Shown in pieces: positions 11,871 through 26,148 of a stretch of DNA of 64,000 nt (position 1 is its first letter; every line of letters begins with the position of its first letter). The notes beneath the pieces were generated by a model. The model did no database searches, had not been told where the DNA came from, and was given only the letters and a program-made list of their open reading frames with translations. Where the stretch lies: the NCBI GenBank assembly GCA_026168455.1, contig CM047429.1:51963027-52027026 (forward strand), given 5' to 3'. The DNA comes from Theocolax elegans (Eukaryota > Arthropoda > Insecta > Hymenoptera > Cerocephalidae). The position numbers were made by a program, and so were the translations under genes.

Positions 11871-12494
11871 TAATAATATATTTATGCTCTTACTTCTTAA
11901 ATTTCTGAGGAAACATTTTCTTTTTTGCTAAGTGGTACGGGGGTGGCAAATAACTAATAAGATTTACTTAAGGTTTTATTCTACAATTTTAGAGTTGGAA
12001 TTTTGTATTCGATTAATTAACTCTATATTACTTCTTTTGTGCGATACTACGATTTTCTAAAATATTTATTAACTATATAATTTTCGATTCTCGACTGTTG
12101 AACAACACGCATTTGAAACTGTTCAATTATGTAGAGTTTGCTGTAATGTAGGTTGCGCGTATTTATCATAAGTGAGGTGCGTTAGATATACAAACAAGAC
12201 GCCTTTGTCAGTGTAAATTAGCGCAAACAGTCTAATTAATTCCGATACAAGAAGAGATGATAATTTGCAAGAGCCTCTATTGAAATTTGGTAACAAACGA
12301 TGAAATCAGTTTTATCCTCGTGGCGCTTAAACAAACACGATTAATATTACACGACATGAAAATTTTATTTCGACGATTGCGCGTCATCAAACGGGTGCAC
12401 GTGCATTTTTCATATCTCGCCCCGGAGGTGCGCTTCCTTCGAGCATTGTAGTGCCTCGACACAAGTTTCGGAAGCCAGTATTCTTAGATATTTT

Positions 12495-12511
12495 TATATA
12501 TATATATATAG
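12495..12511. repeat. (TA) microsatellite
   Basis: A short run of alternating T and A next to a GC-richer patch (12550-12760) with no recognisable gene. Confidence 0.8.
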
Positions 12512-15035
12512 GTACGTGTGTAGATATATGTATAGACAGCTACACGTCTGCGAGAGATAAAGAAGCACAGTCACGGCGATATGTCGGGAAGCTCTTTCGT
12601 CCTCTCAGACCGAGGAAAGATGGATGATATTATTTTGAGAAAAGGAGGTGAATTGACGTGGGTTAGACGTCGTGGATAATGATTCGCTAATTTTTGGTCG
12701 AAATAAAAGTCTCACGATGCTCCCATCGTAAATCACGTCATAGAGGGAAGGGGGGAACGAATGAACGGATAGACGAACGCCATTAAATGTCTGCTACGTT
12801 CACGGCAAAGGGATGTTTTTATTTTCGCTCAGGAATTGATGAGGCATTTGTATTATATTACCAAGGGTGAGTTTCGTTACACAGTTATGAAAACGTGTGG
12901 AATTCAATGTGATCAATTTTAATTTTTATTGATTTAAATACCTTTAGCCAAATAAACACGTGATAACTAGGCCAATATTATATATTTATCGTTATATCGC
13001 ACTGAAGATATTCATGTATAGATCGTAAACTATTTCAATACAAGCTTGCAAACATTTTATTATTATTAACGTAATGCAATTAATTATTCTGTATTTACTG
13101 TACCAGTATACTGTTTATCGATAAATATATTGGTTCATGTTGTTTAAACTAACAATATACCAAATATAAATTTAAATTCTTTTTTATTAAAATGAATTTT
13201 ATTAATTCACTAATATTAGAAAGTCAACAATCAATGTCCAACAAATAAATAACGATAATTTATATATTCACCCTCTTAAAATAATTAATGAAATTAACTA
13301 AATCTAGCTTTTATTGAAATATTTCAAATATTTTTGTTTTACGTTATTCTTTCGTGTGATTATTATATTGAGTATATACCATTGCAATGAAATACCTTAT
13401 AGATTAATAACATTTTTAACACTGAATATTAAAGTATTATTGAGTTCATAGAGCACAAAATAATATCTTTTTTTTGAATGTCATACCATCCGAGTGCTTC
13501 AAGCGCTATAAAATCAAATGAGTGCTACAAAACGCTCGTAATCTTGGCCGTTTGCAGCGTGAATTTGTGGAAATGATCTTCCGCTAATCGAGCCCATTTA
13601 CCCAAGAACACGATAACGAACCAAGCTGTCGTATCGACTGCCTGCGGACATTTTATTTTGTCATTGTTCATTTGTTCGCACTTGCTATTTCTCTCTACAA
13701 TTAATTTAACGAAGGTAGTAAGCCCACAAGGTACCGCCGTTGCGTATATACATAAGCAAAAGCAAAATACTTGTAAAATTTTGTTTTAGAACGATAAAAA
13801 TTCCGTATTATTCAATCTTTTATATATATGTATTACGTACAATCAAGCCATATACCAGGTGAATTTGATTCCGTATAAATTGCAAATAATAATCGAATAA
13901 TGAGGAATCGCATACATAATGAATCGGGAGTATACAATGAACACTCAGGCTCATTTATTAATTATTTGTTTTCGTTCAATGAATATGCAAAATTATGTAA
14001 TTACATTAAATAGTATGGGTTTTCACATAATGATTTAAAATATTAACGCTTTCCTGTATTTATTATACATAATTGTATACGACCTGTGCACATATATTTA
14101 TGTAGTAGTTATTTTTAACCTCATTTTATATATACGTAAAACTGCATTCAAATTAATCGTACGATTAATTTTTAACTTGATAAAACAGCTTCGTAAATAG
14201 AATATCATTCATTACTTCGAAATCGTCAATACTGAAAAGTGACGTTCTGTAATTTATTACGGAATAGCTATAGATTACGCATCTAACAATTTTAGGTAAA
14301 ATAACGACTGTTACTCGCTAATTCACTTGTTACTAAATTTTAAAAAATATCTACATAAAAGAATATTTTGGAATAATCAAAGATTACTCGATTTGTTAAG
14401 AAAAATGTTAGAAAAGAGCGAGACGTGGTATCTGCCATAATAATTACGAAACACTGATCGAGAGGCTTTAAATCTGGGTACAGTGATAGAAACATCGATG
14501 ATAACAGACGCACAGTTGTCGTTGAACGAGATCAAGGGTACGCGAGGGGGTGGAATAACTTCCGCGTTTGTATTCCATCGACGAGTGATAAATGCTCGGC
14601 GCCGGCAGTCGGCCGACGAGTTATGCCTTTGCCCTCATCCGTACATATACATATCGATTTCCGTGAGAAAGCGTAACTGTCGCGTGGCTGTATCTCGCTA
14701 TCTCGATATATCGCCACCGCGAAAAGCCTTTCTACCACCTGCTAAAAAAAAGCAGAGGGATATTCTTTCGAGAGTTTGCTTATACCTATGGTTATAAAGA
14801 TAAACACGTAATAAAATAATACGTACTAATTTTCTGGCTACGAGACCTTTGTTGTCGCGTATAACAAATTTAACAAAATTCTATTTTGCAATTTAAACCA
14901 GTTATAGAAGGAAGCGTGTGCGGCAAGTTCCTTCGGGTTCTAAATTATATTAACCGATACGTTTACACTAGGAGAGTGGAGAATGCAGCGAGGAGTGCAG
15001 GCTAGAGGCACACATATACTCCAAAATAGAGAGAA

Positions 15036-15036
<1 letters not shown>
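12512..15036. other. intronic DNA without a recognised feature
   Basis: Mostly AT-rich. Two patches of balanced composition (12550-12850 and 14480-14770) hold short overlapping frames on both strands, with no splice-flanked or domain-bearing frame. Confidence 0.5.

Positions 15037-15071
<35 letters not shown>
15037..15071. repeat. (GA) microsatellite
   Basis: About 35 bases of GA. The frames crossing it on the minus strand have a run of Leu-Ser that comes from the repeat. Confidence 0.92.
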
Positions 15072-15073
<2 letters not shown>

Positions 15074-18000
15074 GGCCGAAGGCATTTCAATTCTAGCCAA
15101 TCTAAAATCAATCTTAGTCCACTTCTCACTCCGGTGGCGCGTCCGCGCTGCCGTTTCCGGCAAAGTCTGCGCGGAAAGAGCATTCGGAGAATGAGACCCT
15201 GCCGGAGAGAAACCGATAGGTTTTAAGCAGGCTTGTAAGTCTGCATTATTCAAACTCGAGTTCTTGGTGGGGCGTTACTTCGCAATCTCACGGTGCGCTC
15301 TAGTGAGCGCCATTTACCCTTTCGCGTCTTTCCTTCCACCACCCCGCTTTTTTAAGGATAGTAACGAATGCCGCACGTCGTAGATTCATTTTGTATTAAC
15401 CTCTGCTGAGTAGCTAGTCTTGTCCCTCTCTTTCAAAAGAGGCAATGACGCGCGCTCGTGAGGATGGGTGCGACTAGCCAGGATTTATTAATGCGTACAG
15501 AGATCCGCTTTCGCATGCTTCAAAACGATGCTTTCACCGATACGGTGGATTACAGTTGGAATTACTTTTCAAGAAGAAAATTAAAAAATATATCTATAAT
15601 AGCTGCGGTAACAGACGAAGTAGAGTTAAAATAAACATTAATTTTACTTGAAAGTAATTCACCAATTCCACTACCATTGTACATGTAATTATCTAATTAA
15701 GTTGATTACTTTTATGCGTATATCTCATAGTACATATATAAAAGTTGGTTAATTTCTGAGTAATCATCGTGAATAAACGCATCGTGTCGCGAATTGGTGA
15801 AAGAAATAAATGTATAATATATAAAAATGTATTTATATACGGTCTACACACTTGTCAAGTTCATATAAAGCCCAACCGTCGCTTATGCAGTAGCTAACTC
15901 CACTGCATAGTTGCGTGGATTGACGTTTTGAACATTTCACGTCGTCGTCATTTTGGTCAGTGGCGCGACAACAGAGAAGGAGGCACATACTGTAGCAAAT
16001 TCTGTTCTGAACTAACACAAGTGTTACAAACTCATGCCCGCAAGCGCATATAGGCTTGTGTACTTTGATATAAATCAACTACACCGCTCGAAAACGAATA
16101 TCTATCAGAATAATAGATATCAATATACAACGTATTATTATAATTTCAATTGTATTATATCGCGTAGAAGATAAATCGTAATAGAAATATTATCGATAAT
16201 GTTAAGAGTATGAAATTTTTGTGATCAATTTGGCGATTATGACATCAGTATAGTACAAATAAACTCTATAAAAAATATTTGACTCATCGCGTGGTCTCTT
16301 GTGGACTGCGTCAACGGAACGCGAAGTAACCGTGTAGAAAATTCAAATTCTGCACGAGGGAATATTTGATTGTACTATGCGTATATTTATTTTATTATTC
16401 GCATTCGTGATATTTTAAAAAAATTTTTTTACTATTGATATATTTTGTGTATTTTTAGAGGAGATGAATTCAGCAGCTAATCAATTTTTAACTGCATCAA
16501 TAACCTTTTATATAATAAAAGATGTCAAGTGAATTAAGGACATCCTTTTATATTTATATAACTACGATGGTGTGCTAATATAATTTTATGGATAAATATA
16601 AATTTAAGTAATAAAATATTAGTAGTATAGGGAGAGTGTAAAGTATGAGAATATTAGCATAAAGATTGAGTTCGAATATCAAAGAAGCTGTTTGGCTATT
16701 AAAGCCAATTATTATACATAACGTAAGATTAAAGAAGATCGTTAAAGAATGATTTCAGAAAAATAGCTTTTAATACAAGGTAAGGCAATTAATAAATTGG
16801 TAAGTTATAAAAATGGAAATATCAAGAATTTCCTTTAAGAAACTCATACTGCTAGAACGATCGTCTTCATTTTTTTTAACTTTCCTCATTTCCCCCTCAT
16901 TTTCTTTCTCGTCTCCATCATCTGGCTTCGTCTCTCCTTTCCTTCTTTTTCATCAAAGAAGAAGCGATCGAATTCTTAAGCAGCGACTCGCGCGGACTTG
17001 CATTATTCAAGGCTTCGAAAAGGACGCCAACGTGTTCGTCACAAGATTTCTCTCTTCATCTTTCTCCTCGTGATGGCATTTTCTTTGGCAGTCGAGATTT
17101 CTCGCGCGCGTGTGCAGGTGTCAATTCATCTGTGAATCTCCCTCTCTATTTTATCGTGCTTTTACTCGTATAAGGAAACCATTTCCATCCTAGACATTAG
17201 ACTTCCAAATTATTGAAGGAGCAACAGTCTCTTTACTAATGGAGGCCTCAACCTAGCTTGAACCACTTTCGACAAATCCCCAAGATAAGGATCTTTTCCT
17301 TTCCTCGATCGAACAAATGCGCTCGATAATAAACGTTAACCTGTCTTATGCTTTCGTGATGCGGAGAAATTGAATAATATCTGTACCTCGATCGTTTTCA
17401 AGCCATTCTAATTTTTTAACAGAATTCTATACTAAACAATTTTATTTACAAATAATAACATAATCATTTCTATACAGATTTTGCAAAAAGTAAACATTAT
17501 CTACAAATTTTGTTTGTATATTATTATTTATACAAATTATTATATTCGAATTGCAAAATTTAATAGTAAAAATTAACTACTTATACTATAGAATTTACGT
17601 ATAAAATATACCTATATTTCCGTTAATCTATGCACTATTATATTTCCAGATAAATACCCAATACCTCCCAATTTTGATGTGAATTGATATTTTTTCATTA
17701 CTTATTAATATTTCTTTATTAAAGTACAATTAATATAATAAGAACCGCATATAATATTGCAACACTCTTATGTATATGTAAATTAAAGCATCATACTATT
17801 TACTAAAAATCACCATTAGTAAATCTTGTATAAAAAAAGTGCGAATAGTTTAAACTTGTTCATCTATAGCATAAATATCACTGCTTGATAAAAGAACTTC
17901 AATTTTTCTTTTACCTTACGCTGCATACAAGTATATAAAAGTTATCTGACGAAAGATTTGAAAAAAAACGATGTAACAACATCCGAAAAGGTGAAACAGT

Positions 18001-18853
18001 TAAATATATTTGTAGATATCTTAAACGTGACGTATATCATACATCTAATACCAGTCCCAATTGATATACCAGTTTGTATTTAAAAAGTTTTCTACATTCT
18101 TTATATTATAGATATATCAATGTAGACGATCATAGTTTTCATTTCGTGTTTTTGTAAAGAAAGATGTATATATATGGTTGACAGGTAAGGGGATTAACGT
18201 AACAGGAAAATACAGGTGAATTCCGATCTTTCTTAAGGAAATCTTATTAGCTCTGACACTAACATTGAAACGCGAGAATAGGACATTGTACATCAAAATT
18301 TAGAATTCATAAAAAAATTCATATTGTTTAAACATTGTATAAAATAACGTGTATTTCTTACTATCGGTAGATAATATTATTTTTATATACTTATTCGATA
18401 TCATTATTAATTCAATATTATTGTAACAATAAAATAGACCTATCAAACATTTAGTATCAATATAAGAATGACAAGTTGCTTGTTAAAATTATTGGAGAAT
18501 TTACTTTACAGTTAAAACTGAAATATTCCGTTAAAATACTATGGTTATATTGTTCGGGTTAACAATAATATCAATAAAAAAATACTCGTAAAAATAGTAT
18601 TTTTTTTAATAAAATAATACAAACCGGGTTATAATATTCTTTTCATTAAAAAAAAAGGAAAATATTTGGACGAAAAATAACTTTTTCCGCTTTTATAATT
18701 CATATTTATATATGTATAGTTTAGACAATATGCTGAATCGAATGATTCATTTATTTCAATTTAGAAAGAGATCCGCCAGCGATCTTTTGATTTCGTAGAG
18801 ACGAGTGTGAAAACGACTAATTACTGCAATTACTGGTACACCTATTTTATTAT

Positions 18854-18855
<2 letters not shown>
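15072..18855. other. intronic DNA, CpG-richer at 15080-15560, otherwise AT-rich
   Basis: The island at about 15080-15560 and a second balanced patch at about 15830-16080 carry no assignable gene. A minus-strand frame in the second patch (ending DKCVDRI) has a weak CTACAG acceptor but no donor or homology that I recognise. The rest is AT-rich with no visible structure. Confidence 0.45.

Positions 18856-18879
<24 letters not shown>
18856..18879. repeat. (CT) microsatellite
   Basis: About 24 bases of CT followed by a pyrimidine-rich stretch to about 18935. Confidence 0.9.
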
Positions 18880-18884
<5 letters not shown>

Positions 18885-19484
18885 TCTTTGTCTTTACCAT
18901 TCTCTCTGTGTGTCGGTTCTCTTTTCCCTTCTCTTGTTTCTACGGAAGATATATGAAGGCTATAGTGATATTTCATGTCTTTCGATGAAATCGTAACATT
19001 GCTCAATAAAGCAACTCGACGAGGTAGTATCGACTACGAAAATATGAACCATATATAAAACAAAATGAAGGAATAAAACGAAACCAAAAGAAAGTATAAG
19101 AATGATATAGATATAAAAAGAGATAAACAATAAATTTTAAAAAATTGCATTGGATTGATTGACTGATATAGATTTATGCGTTGGACTATACTGTGATTCC
19201 TATAAATTGATCATTAATAAAGATTAAAAGAATTACTCAAACATAAATGGTTGATAAATAAAATTTTGGAAACAGTCAATAATAAAAGAAATTGCGACTG
19301 TAATTTTTGCAAGCGATACATCAAGGAAGTAATAAGAGACCTAGGATCTATTAAAATTACAAAATTAATTAAAGTAATTACTTATTCTAGATTTTGTCAC
19401 AGCATCGTCGTGCGACTTAGGCATATGAGAAGGAGTCAAGTGACAGATAAGAAGTGTGTAGCTCGTATCGTCGATGCTCCGTCG

Positions 19485-19558
19485 GGTGGACGATAGCTCG
19501 ATGGTTAGAGCGCGCGATTCGCACTCTGAGGTCTCGCGGTCGAATCCCGCAGTTCACC
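19485..19558 (+). pseudogene. degenerate tRNA-like sequence
   Basis: This 74-base segment has a 7-bp acceptor stem (GGTGGAC with GTTCACC, one G-T pair), a D-arm (GCTC...GAGC with GG in the loop), a 'GAGGTC' variable region and a T-arm close to consensus. TTTT follows, like a polymerase III terminator. Defects: two extra bases between acceptor and D-arm, no proper anticodon stem, and one base missing from the T-loop (GGTCGAATCC instead of GGTTCGAATCC). It is therefore a tRNA pseudogene or the head of a tRNA-derived SINE rather than a working tRNA. The amino acid identity cannot be given. Confidence 0.6.
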
Positions 19559-20034
19559 TTTTCATTTCTCGCTTCTCTCCTTTTCATACGTAACAATTTA
19601 TACAAATAGCTATAAGTGTTCAATAAATTTCACCTCTGAGTTAACATTAATTTTAACTTCAAATCGACAAATGAATTCTTGCGACTATAAAGGTTTAAAA
19701 TTATTGAATTATTGAAATTATAATTTGCCCATTATTAAGTAAAAATATAGTACAATGTTAATTAATTTAATATTAACGTTGCGTAATAATTATAATTTAA
19801 AACCAAATAAATTTTGCGAAAAAAATATTGCATTTTGTTTTAACAGTAATGCAAATAAAATAAGCAATTTTATTAATAACGTGTTACAATTTTATTGGAA
19901 TTTTGCCAGATGCTAAATAAACCTTTTTATTGATTATTTTAAAACATTACTATATGCAATACTATAATATGGAATACGCATATTCTCAGATGTATACCTA
20001 TGTGTACGAATACATGCAGCAACACATACATGTA

Positions 20035-20053
20035 ATATATATATATATATATA
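20035..20053. repeat. (TA) microsatellite
   Basis: Short alternating TA run. Confidence 0.8.
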
Positions 20054-20513
20054 ATGAAATCGTATACAGTAGACATACGATAAATTAAAAAAAGATGGGA
20101 TGAGAGAGAGGGGGGAATACATGATCACGTAAAATATTTGAAGGATAGAAATTCGAAGGACACCGAGCCTTTTAGCGTTTAACGGGCAAAATAACCGCCG
20201 TAACATTTTTATATACATATACACACAAGTTCTATAACACTGACCAAGGATATGAAGGCTAGATCCTTCGACGGTCGTAAAATACAAATTTTCATTCTCG
20301 ATACTAGTGATATAGAGACATTACTCGGGTGAGAAGAAAAAAAAACCGATCGCGAGAGAGGTCAAGTATAAGGCGTTAAATACAAAATCATTCCCTTGAG
20401 CGAAAGGGAAGACCCGGTTTACGAGCCGATAAAAGCCCGAAAGGCGCAATCGGCCCGTGGACCTCCGATATCCTGAAGGGGCTTTGCCTCCGTTATATTT
20501 ATGATTATCCCTG

Positions 20514-20545
20514 GTGTGTGTCTGTGTACACACACACACACATAC
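20514..20545. repeat. (TG)n-(CA)n self-complementary microsatellite
   Basis: A TG run passes directly into a CA run at GTGTACAC, so the two halves can pair with each other as a hairpin or cruciform. Confidence 0.8.
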
Positions 20546-23355
20546 ATATTCGTTGTCAATCCATAAAGCGTGGAATTTTGCGCGAGAGAAGAAAAAAATT
20601 CCGATTTCGTCCAAGTCTCGCCATATATAGGCTTTCTTGTCTCGTATCAGTAAAAGAGTACACGCTATCGACTTTCCATTTTTCGTGGGAAAACTTCTCT
20701 CCGTGTACATGTGCACGTAAAAAGCTCCCCTTCGAAAAAAATCGGACCACTTAATGTTCGAGGTGTCGTGTGAGAATCAGATCGCATAGTAAAGTAGTGT
20801 ACCCTCTGGGCTACGATGAACTTTTCCACGGTTTTCTAGGTCTCGGTTTAATTTTTGCAACTTTCGACTATTTTTCAGATGTATTTAGAGTTACAAATAC
20901 AATATAGAATTCTGTAATTGGATTTATAAATTTGGGGGTTGCTTCTATACCCATATGCGTATATTAAAATAGTATCGTTCTTCAAAATTTAATATACAAT
21001 AATTATTATATATAAATGTATAATTATACATAAAAGAATACTACATGTTATAAAGCAAGTTAATGTCAAAATGTTTGTTTTTTTTGAAATTTAATTAATC
21101 GCGGAGGTTTTATGTTTGAAAAACGTAAACGACGTTGCAGAATGTACAAAAACCGGATCTCGTCCGGTAGTTATAAAGTTTGTCGATACAGGGAAGATTT
21201 GCGCCCCTCGTATACAACAAGTACGTCGATGAGCTCGCGAGGGAGGCAATAGTGCTAAAGTTATCCCATTAAAAACCTTAGATAAGCCTTAAGACGGAAA
21301 AACTGTTGTTGAACGTGTCCACCCCGTAAAGTGTCGTTTAGTAGAAGGAGTGAAACAATCGCCAAAATTATGGTAACGCGAGCCCATTCAATTCAAACGC
21401 GCTCAAGTTCTGAGGGTACGGGAGAAAGAATCAGGAGAACGTGAGAAGACGCGTCGCGTTGAGAAAATAATTAGAAGACCAAAGTGGATAGAATTTCTCT
21501 CTATTTCCGTATTTTTTTTTATCATCGCTTTGCAGAGAGGTAATGCTTTCGTAAATGAAAATTATTACGAGCGAGAAGTTTCATATCGCTCGTTATGTTG
21601 GTTTGTAATGAATGACTCGTCTTAAAAAAAGAAGGGGAAGAAACTTGGTATTAAGGAATTAATCTTGCTCCTCGTGAAAAATTTAATTTCATTTTATCAC
21701 TGAAAATAGGACGTACAATTAGTCGAGCCATCTTATACCAATGCTTGATTTAACTGCGCCCACCACATACGAAATGCTCAAAACTGGCAAGAAGGATTAT
21801 TACACGTCAATCACAATTCGTACTCTTACTCCTACCCTCGTGGCCCTTTACCCCTTTAACCTCAAAATTACCAAAGTTTCTTAAGACAAGTTATTCTGAA
21901 TACTTGTAGTTTCAATTATTCTTTCCGTACATTTTTTAATACTGTTTATAGAGACTGGCATTATTACATTTACATAAATAATGTTCTAAAAATTCTAACG
22001 TATCTATAAGTATACAAAATTAACTCTTAGTCACGACTTTTTTTACCTAAAAATCATGAAAATCGTTTCAAATCAAATTTAAGAAAAAATTAAATTTAGA
22101 ATTTTTATTGCAAATGCACATCCATTTTAAGCATGTTTACTAAATTACACAATCAGCTATTCATGAAAAAAAATTATCAAAATTAAATTTAAAAAATACA
22201 TTATAATAACTGATAGAAGAACGTTAATTTAAGAATTAATTATATAAAGGTTTACATTTATTTTCTTTATTTTCTAAAATGATGAATATTCTTTCATTTA
22301 TGAGCGTATTTTTTATTTCCGATCGAATATATCATAACAATATATTTATAAACAACTCACTGTTCGCAGTTATCTGTTCGATTTAAAACTTTAAAACGGT
22401 TAAATGTAACACATGCCATAACAGTACATGAAGCAGTTAAGATCAATTATGTTAAACGCTTAACTATGAAACTTTGTAACGAATACTGAACGTGAGTTAT
22501 GTATTTTATTTACTCGTAGATATATCAAACGAATATGCATCTAGAGAAGCGTACAATTGAGAGGCTTCCTCGTAATAACAGGTCGTTCGGATGACTCAAC
22601 TGATGCGTGATCAACGCGCATATTGATAAGCCGCACTAGGGATCGGAATCCCTTCATGCGCATATCGACAAATAAATAATTAAGCAGGTCATTAACGCGA
22701 AGTATACGTAATCACATGGAAATATACCGGATCGATCCGTTATTAAACGCTGCTTAACAAATCGATGGAATTGCGTGTTGTAAGTGCGGTACGCATGATT
22801 GGACGTTACTGAGAAACATAGTCAAAGAGAATTGTTGGGCCTTTCAACCTTCTGAACTTACAAACAGTTACCTCATTCTCATTCACCGACATGTCATTCT
22901 ATGTTTTACGTTACTTTTATACATTATCCTTATATTTAAAAATGGATTATTTAATTGAACGATTAGACAATGTCCACTTACTTTTTAATATCTTTTACTT
23001 TAGTATTTTTTTGATATATCTTAACAATATAGTTATAAATTTGATTTAACAAATAAAAAATACTTATAGTTACTTTTTCGAGATATGAAGCAAAATTAAT
23101 ATAAAAGTAAAATAGTAACAATTTACGTATTTCAATGTAATTAACAATTCAGTAATTAATTAGTAAAAATAGTGTAAATGGAAATTATTTATTATTTTTA
23201 TACTCAATGAAGATAACTACTTTGTACCAAAAGTAATATATTGTAAATGTTATATCAACTTTTTGACTTTCGATGTTTTTCTTTATATGTAGGCTTATTA
23301 TTATGAACAATTTGCTCCCGAGGATTTTCGTGTTTCAGCATACAATACTAACACT

Positions 23356-23422
23356 CACACACACACACACACACACACACAGATAAATATATATATATAA
23401 GGTATATGTGTGTGTGTGTGTA
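23356..23422. repeat. (CA)-(TA)-(TG) compound microsatellite
   Basis: CA repeats (23356-23381), a TA run (23388-23399) and TG repeats (23408-23421) follow one another. The CA and TG arms are complementary and could fold over the TA centre. Confidence 0.9.
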
Positions 23423-24424
23423 TAAATATAGATATAAGTAGTAATGACGGCGAGATTTAGAGTGCGTGGAATCAAGAACTCATGAATTATTAACGAACAG
23501 GCGCGCGTTCTTGCCCACCCTATTCGTCTTCACCTCGTTGTTTGCTCTCACGTACATATATCTTCAGTATAGCATGACGACAACGTCGATGACGACGGCC
23601 AAGTTTGGCTCAAGTTTATGTTCCTATGAAGTGCGGCACAACTTGATCAATGAGACTTTACCACACTTCGGAATCGCACATTTCAACCATGTGAAAACCT
23701 CGCCCACACCTCGGCAATTTTTGGCAAATTTTCGACAGTCTAAATTTAATTTTTTAATATTTAGTAATTATGTGTGGGGAAATTATCCGCATGTTTATAA
23801 AATTTTGGGCCAATTTTTGAAAAATTGTAATGGATAATTCCATTTTTTTTCGATATTCTTGTATTTTACTTTTAACTTTGTAGCCATTATTTCTTTTTTT
23901 TCTCATTTTGTTCAATCAATTTATCGGTTTGTGATTTATTTTTATCTTTATCTGCATAAACTTTTTTCTCGAACTCATTAAATATATTTTCATTATCGTC
24001 TCGCTATTATTTTTATATGTCATCCAATGTGAAACGTTTTATTGTTCAATATCAGTTTGTGCAGTATGATTTATTAGCTTATTTAAATAATTTTTAGTGA
24101 CATGACTTTTTTGTAGTAACTAAAGCAGTTAATATGTCAGTACTTCTTACATTAGATCATGAGTTGGTTGAATTTTTTCTATATTCTCCGAAAATAATTT
24201 GTTTTCTGCTTTAATAATTTAAATTTTTAAATACAGTATCCGTTTACTGAAGCGTCCGGATAAGTCCCAAACTCTGGTTGTATATGATTATATTGTCAAG
24301 GGTTAAAGTAATACACTTATTTATTTTTTTAAATTTTAAAGTATATTTATTTATATTTCATATAATCGTAAAAAATATAAAATCGGGCAAGAGGCTGCCT
24401 TTTCCCCGTTCAGTTTTTAAAATC

Positions 24425-26148
24425 GTTTTTGTTTATGTCTGATGTTTTATAAGTTATTCTATATCAACGTAAGTTAACGGTACAGTATCTAATAATTTAT
24501 AAATTTTGTATTTATGATAAATTTACCCGCGCATAAGTGCAAAAGAGCATTCCCTTCCCAATTCCAGAACTTGTTTTGTGCGCGCAATCTACATTTATGT
24601 TAGAAATAACATCCTGCGAGGGATCTAACAACCTTAGATCAAATAATTGATCCTAACTGAGGGCTACATTGCCGCGAATGATCCTACGTATCTATTAAAG
24701 ATGCTAATGAATTATTTGTATTTGTAACTTACAAAATGCCACCAAATCATTCACTAAATCTTGCCACTAATTCTCTTCTGAAAACGTCAGTTATATATAT
24801 GACACAAATGTACGTGTAATCATTCTTGTACCATTTTGTACTATTTTCGATTCATTATTTTATCGGGATGTCAGACCAATTACAGGAATCTGCACCTATC
24901 AATCCAAAAAATATATCTAAATATTGACTTAAAAATCTGAAACAATTCATATACAGATAGTTTAAAACATAAGAAAGCACTTGCGGTTTTCATTTTTTTA
25001 AGAAAAAATCATTTGTAAATTATGATTGAGTAAACAATTTTTGGTCGGTAATTATGCATGGTACCATCGTAATAAAATTATGGATTTAAAAATCTGGAAA
25101 TATTTAGACATATTATTTAAAACTTGCTTAAGGGGCTGTAGTTCAGGTTTTTCTTTAAACTTATTCATGTGTTTATAAAAGAAAAGTAAAAAATGACCAT
25201 TTTCTAACTCCGACATCCCTATTTACAGATTCCTGCATTGCATTTTTCGTAAAATGTAAAAAATGTAAACTTTTAAAAATTTTAATTAATAAAAATTTTA
25301 CTTTTTTTAGAGGATGTTTGGTTTTTAAGGTATCGTTTTTTTATCTTTTATTTTGAGCTCATGTTTACTCAGTAATACATTGGGTAACACAAATAATTTT
25401 TTTGTAAACATAAAAACCCCATCAGTATAGTTGTGACGCTCAGAGATTCTAAGTAATTTTTATTTTCGAAATCGAGAATTATTGTGCCAATTATTATATT
25501 ACAAATAACAAATACTTTTTAGAAATTTAACAAAAATTTATATAAAAAAGTACAAAGATACCTTTATATTATTATGTGCATAAAAATAAACCAAATTCAG
25601 GAACTTACATCTTATCTTAGTGATTTCGACTTCGTACCATCTCTTTAGAGCTCCATTTTGCTTTAGTTATTTTATCTTTTCCAATGAAAATTCCCATTCA
25701 TTTTTACTTTCCTTTGTATTAATCCATAATTTTAATGAAAATTTTGGCATTTTGTAACAAATTATTAATTATATTTCCTGTTTTGATAACTTGGATAAAT
25801 ATAGTAATACCTTAATATTAATGAATTGCCTTCAAAATATTGTTTACTTGTGCATTTCAATATTTTGGAATTGATAGTTATTTTATTACGATACATAAGT
25901 GCGAAGACGAAGAATCTAACGGTAAACGTCAGTTATTTGCAGTTATTATTAAATGCAAATTGTAGAAAGCTTTTATGTGTAATTTTATTGACAATTCTGT
26001 ACCAAATATTTATGAGCAAATCCACAGAACCTTTAATTTGGGGAAGCGGGTAATATAGTAGTAATAAGCAGACTTAGCAACATTATAACAACGGTGTTCT
26101 GGTAGAAAAAGTAATTCGATGAAGGGTCCTTATCATTTTTTTAAAGTT
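24425..26148. repeat. tandem duplication L-X, copy 1 (1724 bp)
   Basis: The sequence from GTTTTTGTTTATGTCTGATG is repeated at 26149 with a period of 1724 bases and differences of well under 2%. L is about 24425-25731; X (about 25732-26148) also recurs at 27457 and 29225. This copy of X has diverged most. In one frame, an open stretch that is intact in the other two copies (CEDEESNGKRQLF...) is interrupted here by TAG and two single-base losses. L has a GC-richer part around 24520-24700 with no gene that I recognise. Confidence 0.92.

Larger units (their letters stand above)
19559..24424. other. intronic DNA with microsatellites, no recognised gene
   Basis: Balanced-composition patches at 20080-20870, 21110-21480 and 23460-23720 contain short frames only. 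One plus-strand frame (about 23466-23837) includes a hydrophobic stretch (TLFVFTSLFALTYIYLQY), but it lacks an upstream ATG in frame and has no convincing splice sites. The remainder is AT-rich. Confidence 0.45.

Noticed and set aside
15833..16078. Minus-strand 81-codon Cys-containing frame
   Set aside because: The acceptor is weak, no donor or minus-strand poly(A) signal is near, and no family is recognised.
23466..23837. 123-codon plus-strand frame with a hydrophobic stretch
   Set aside because: No in-frame ATG before the hydrophobic part, no convincing splice sites and an AT-rich second half.
24865..25219. GGGATGTC inverted motif as ends of a small MITE
   Set aside because: Only about 10-12 bp match, there is no target-site duplication, and the same motif order differs in the related copy at 11.7 kb.
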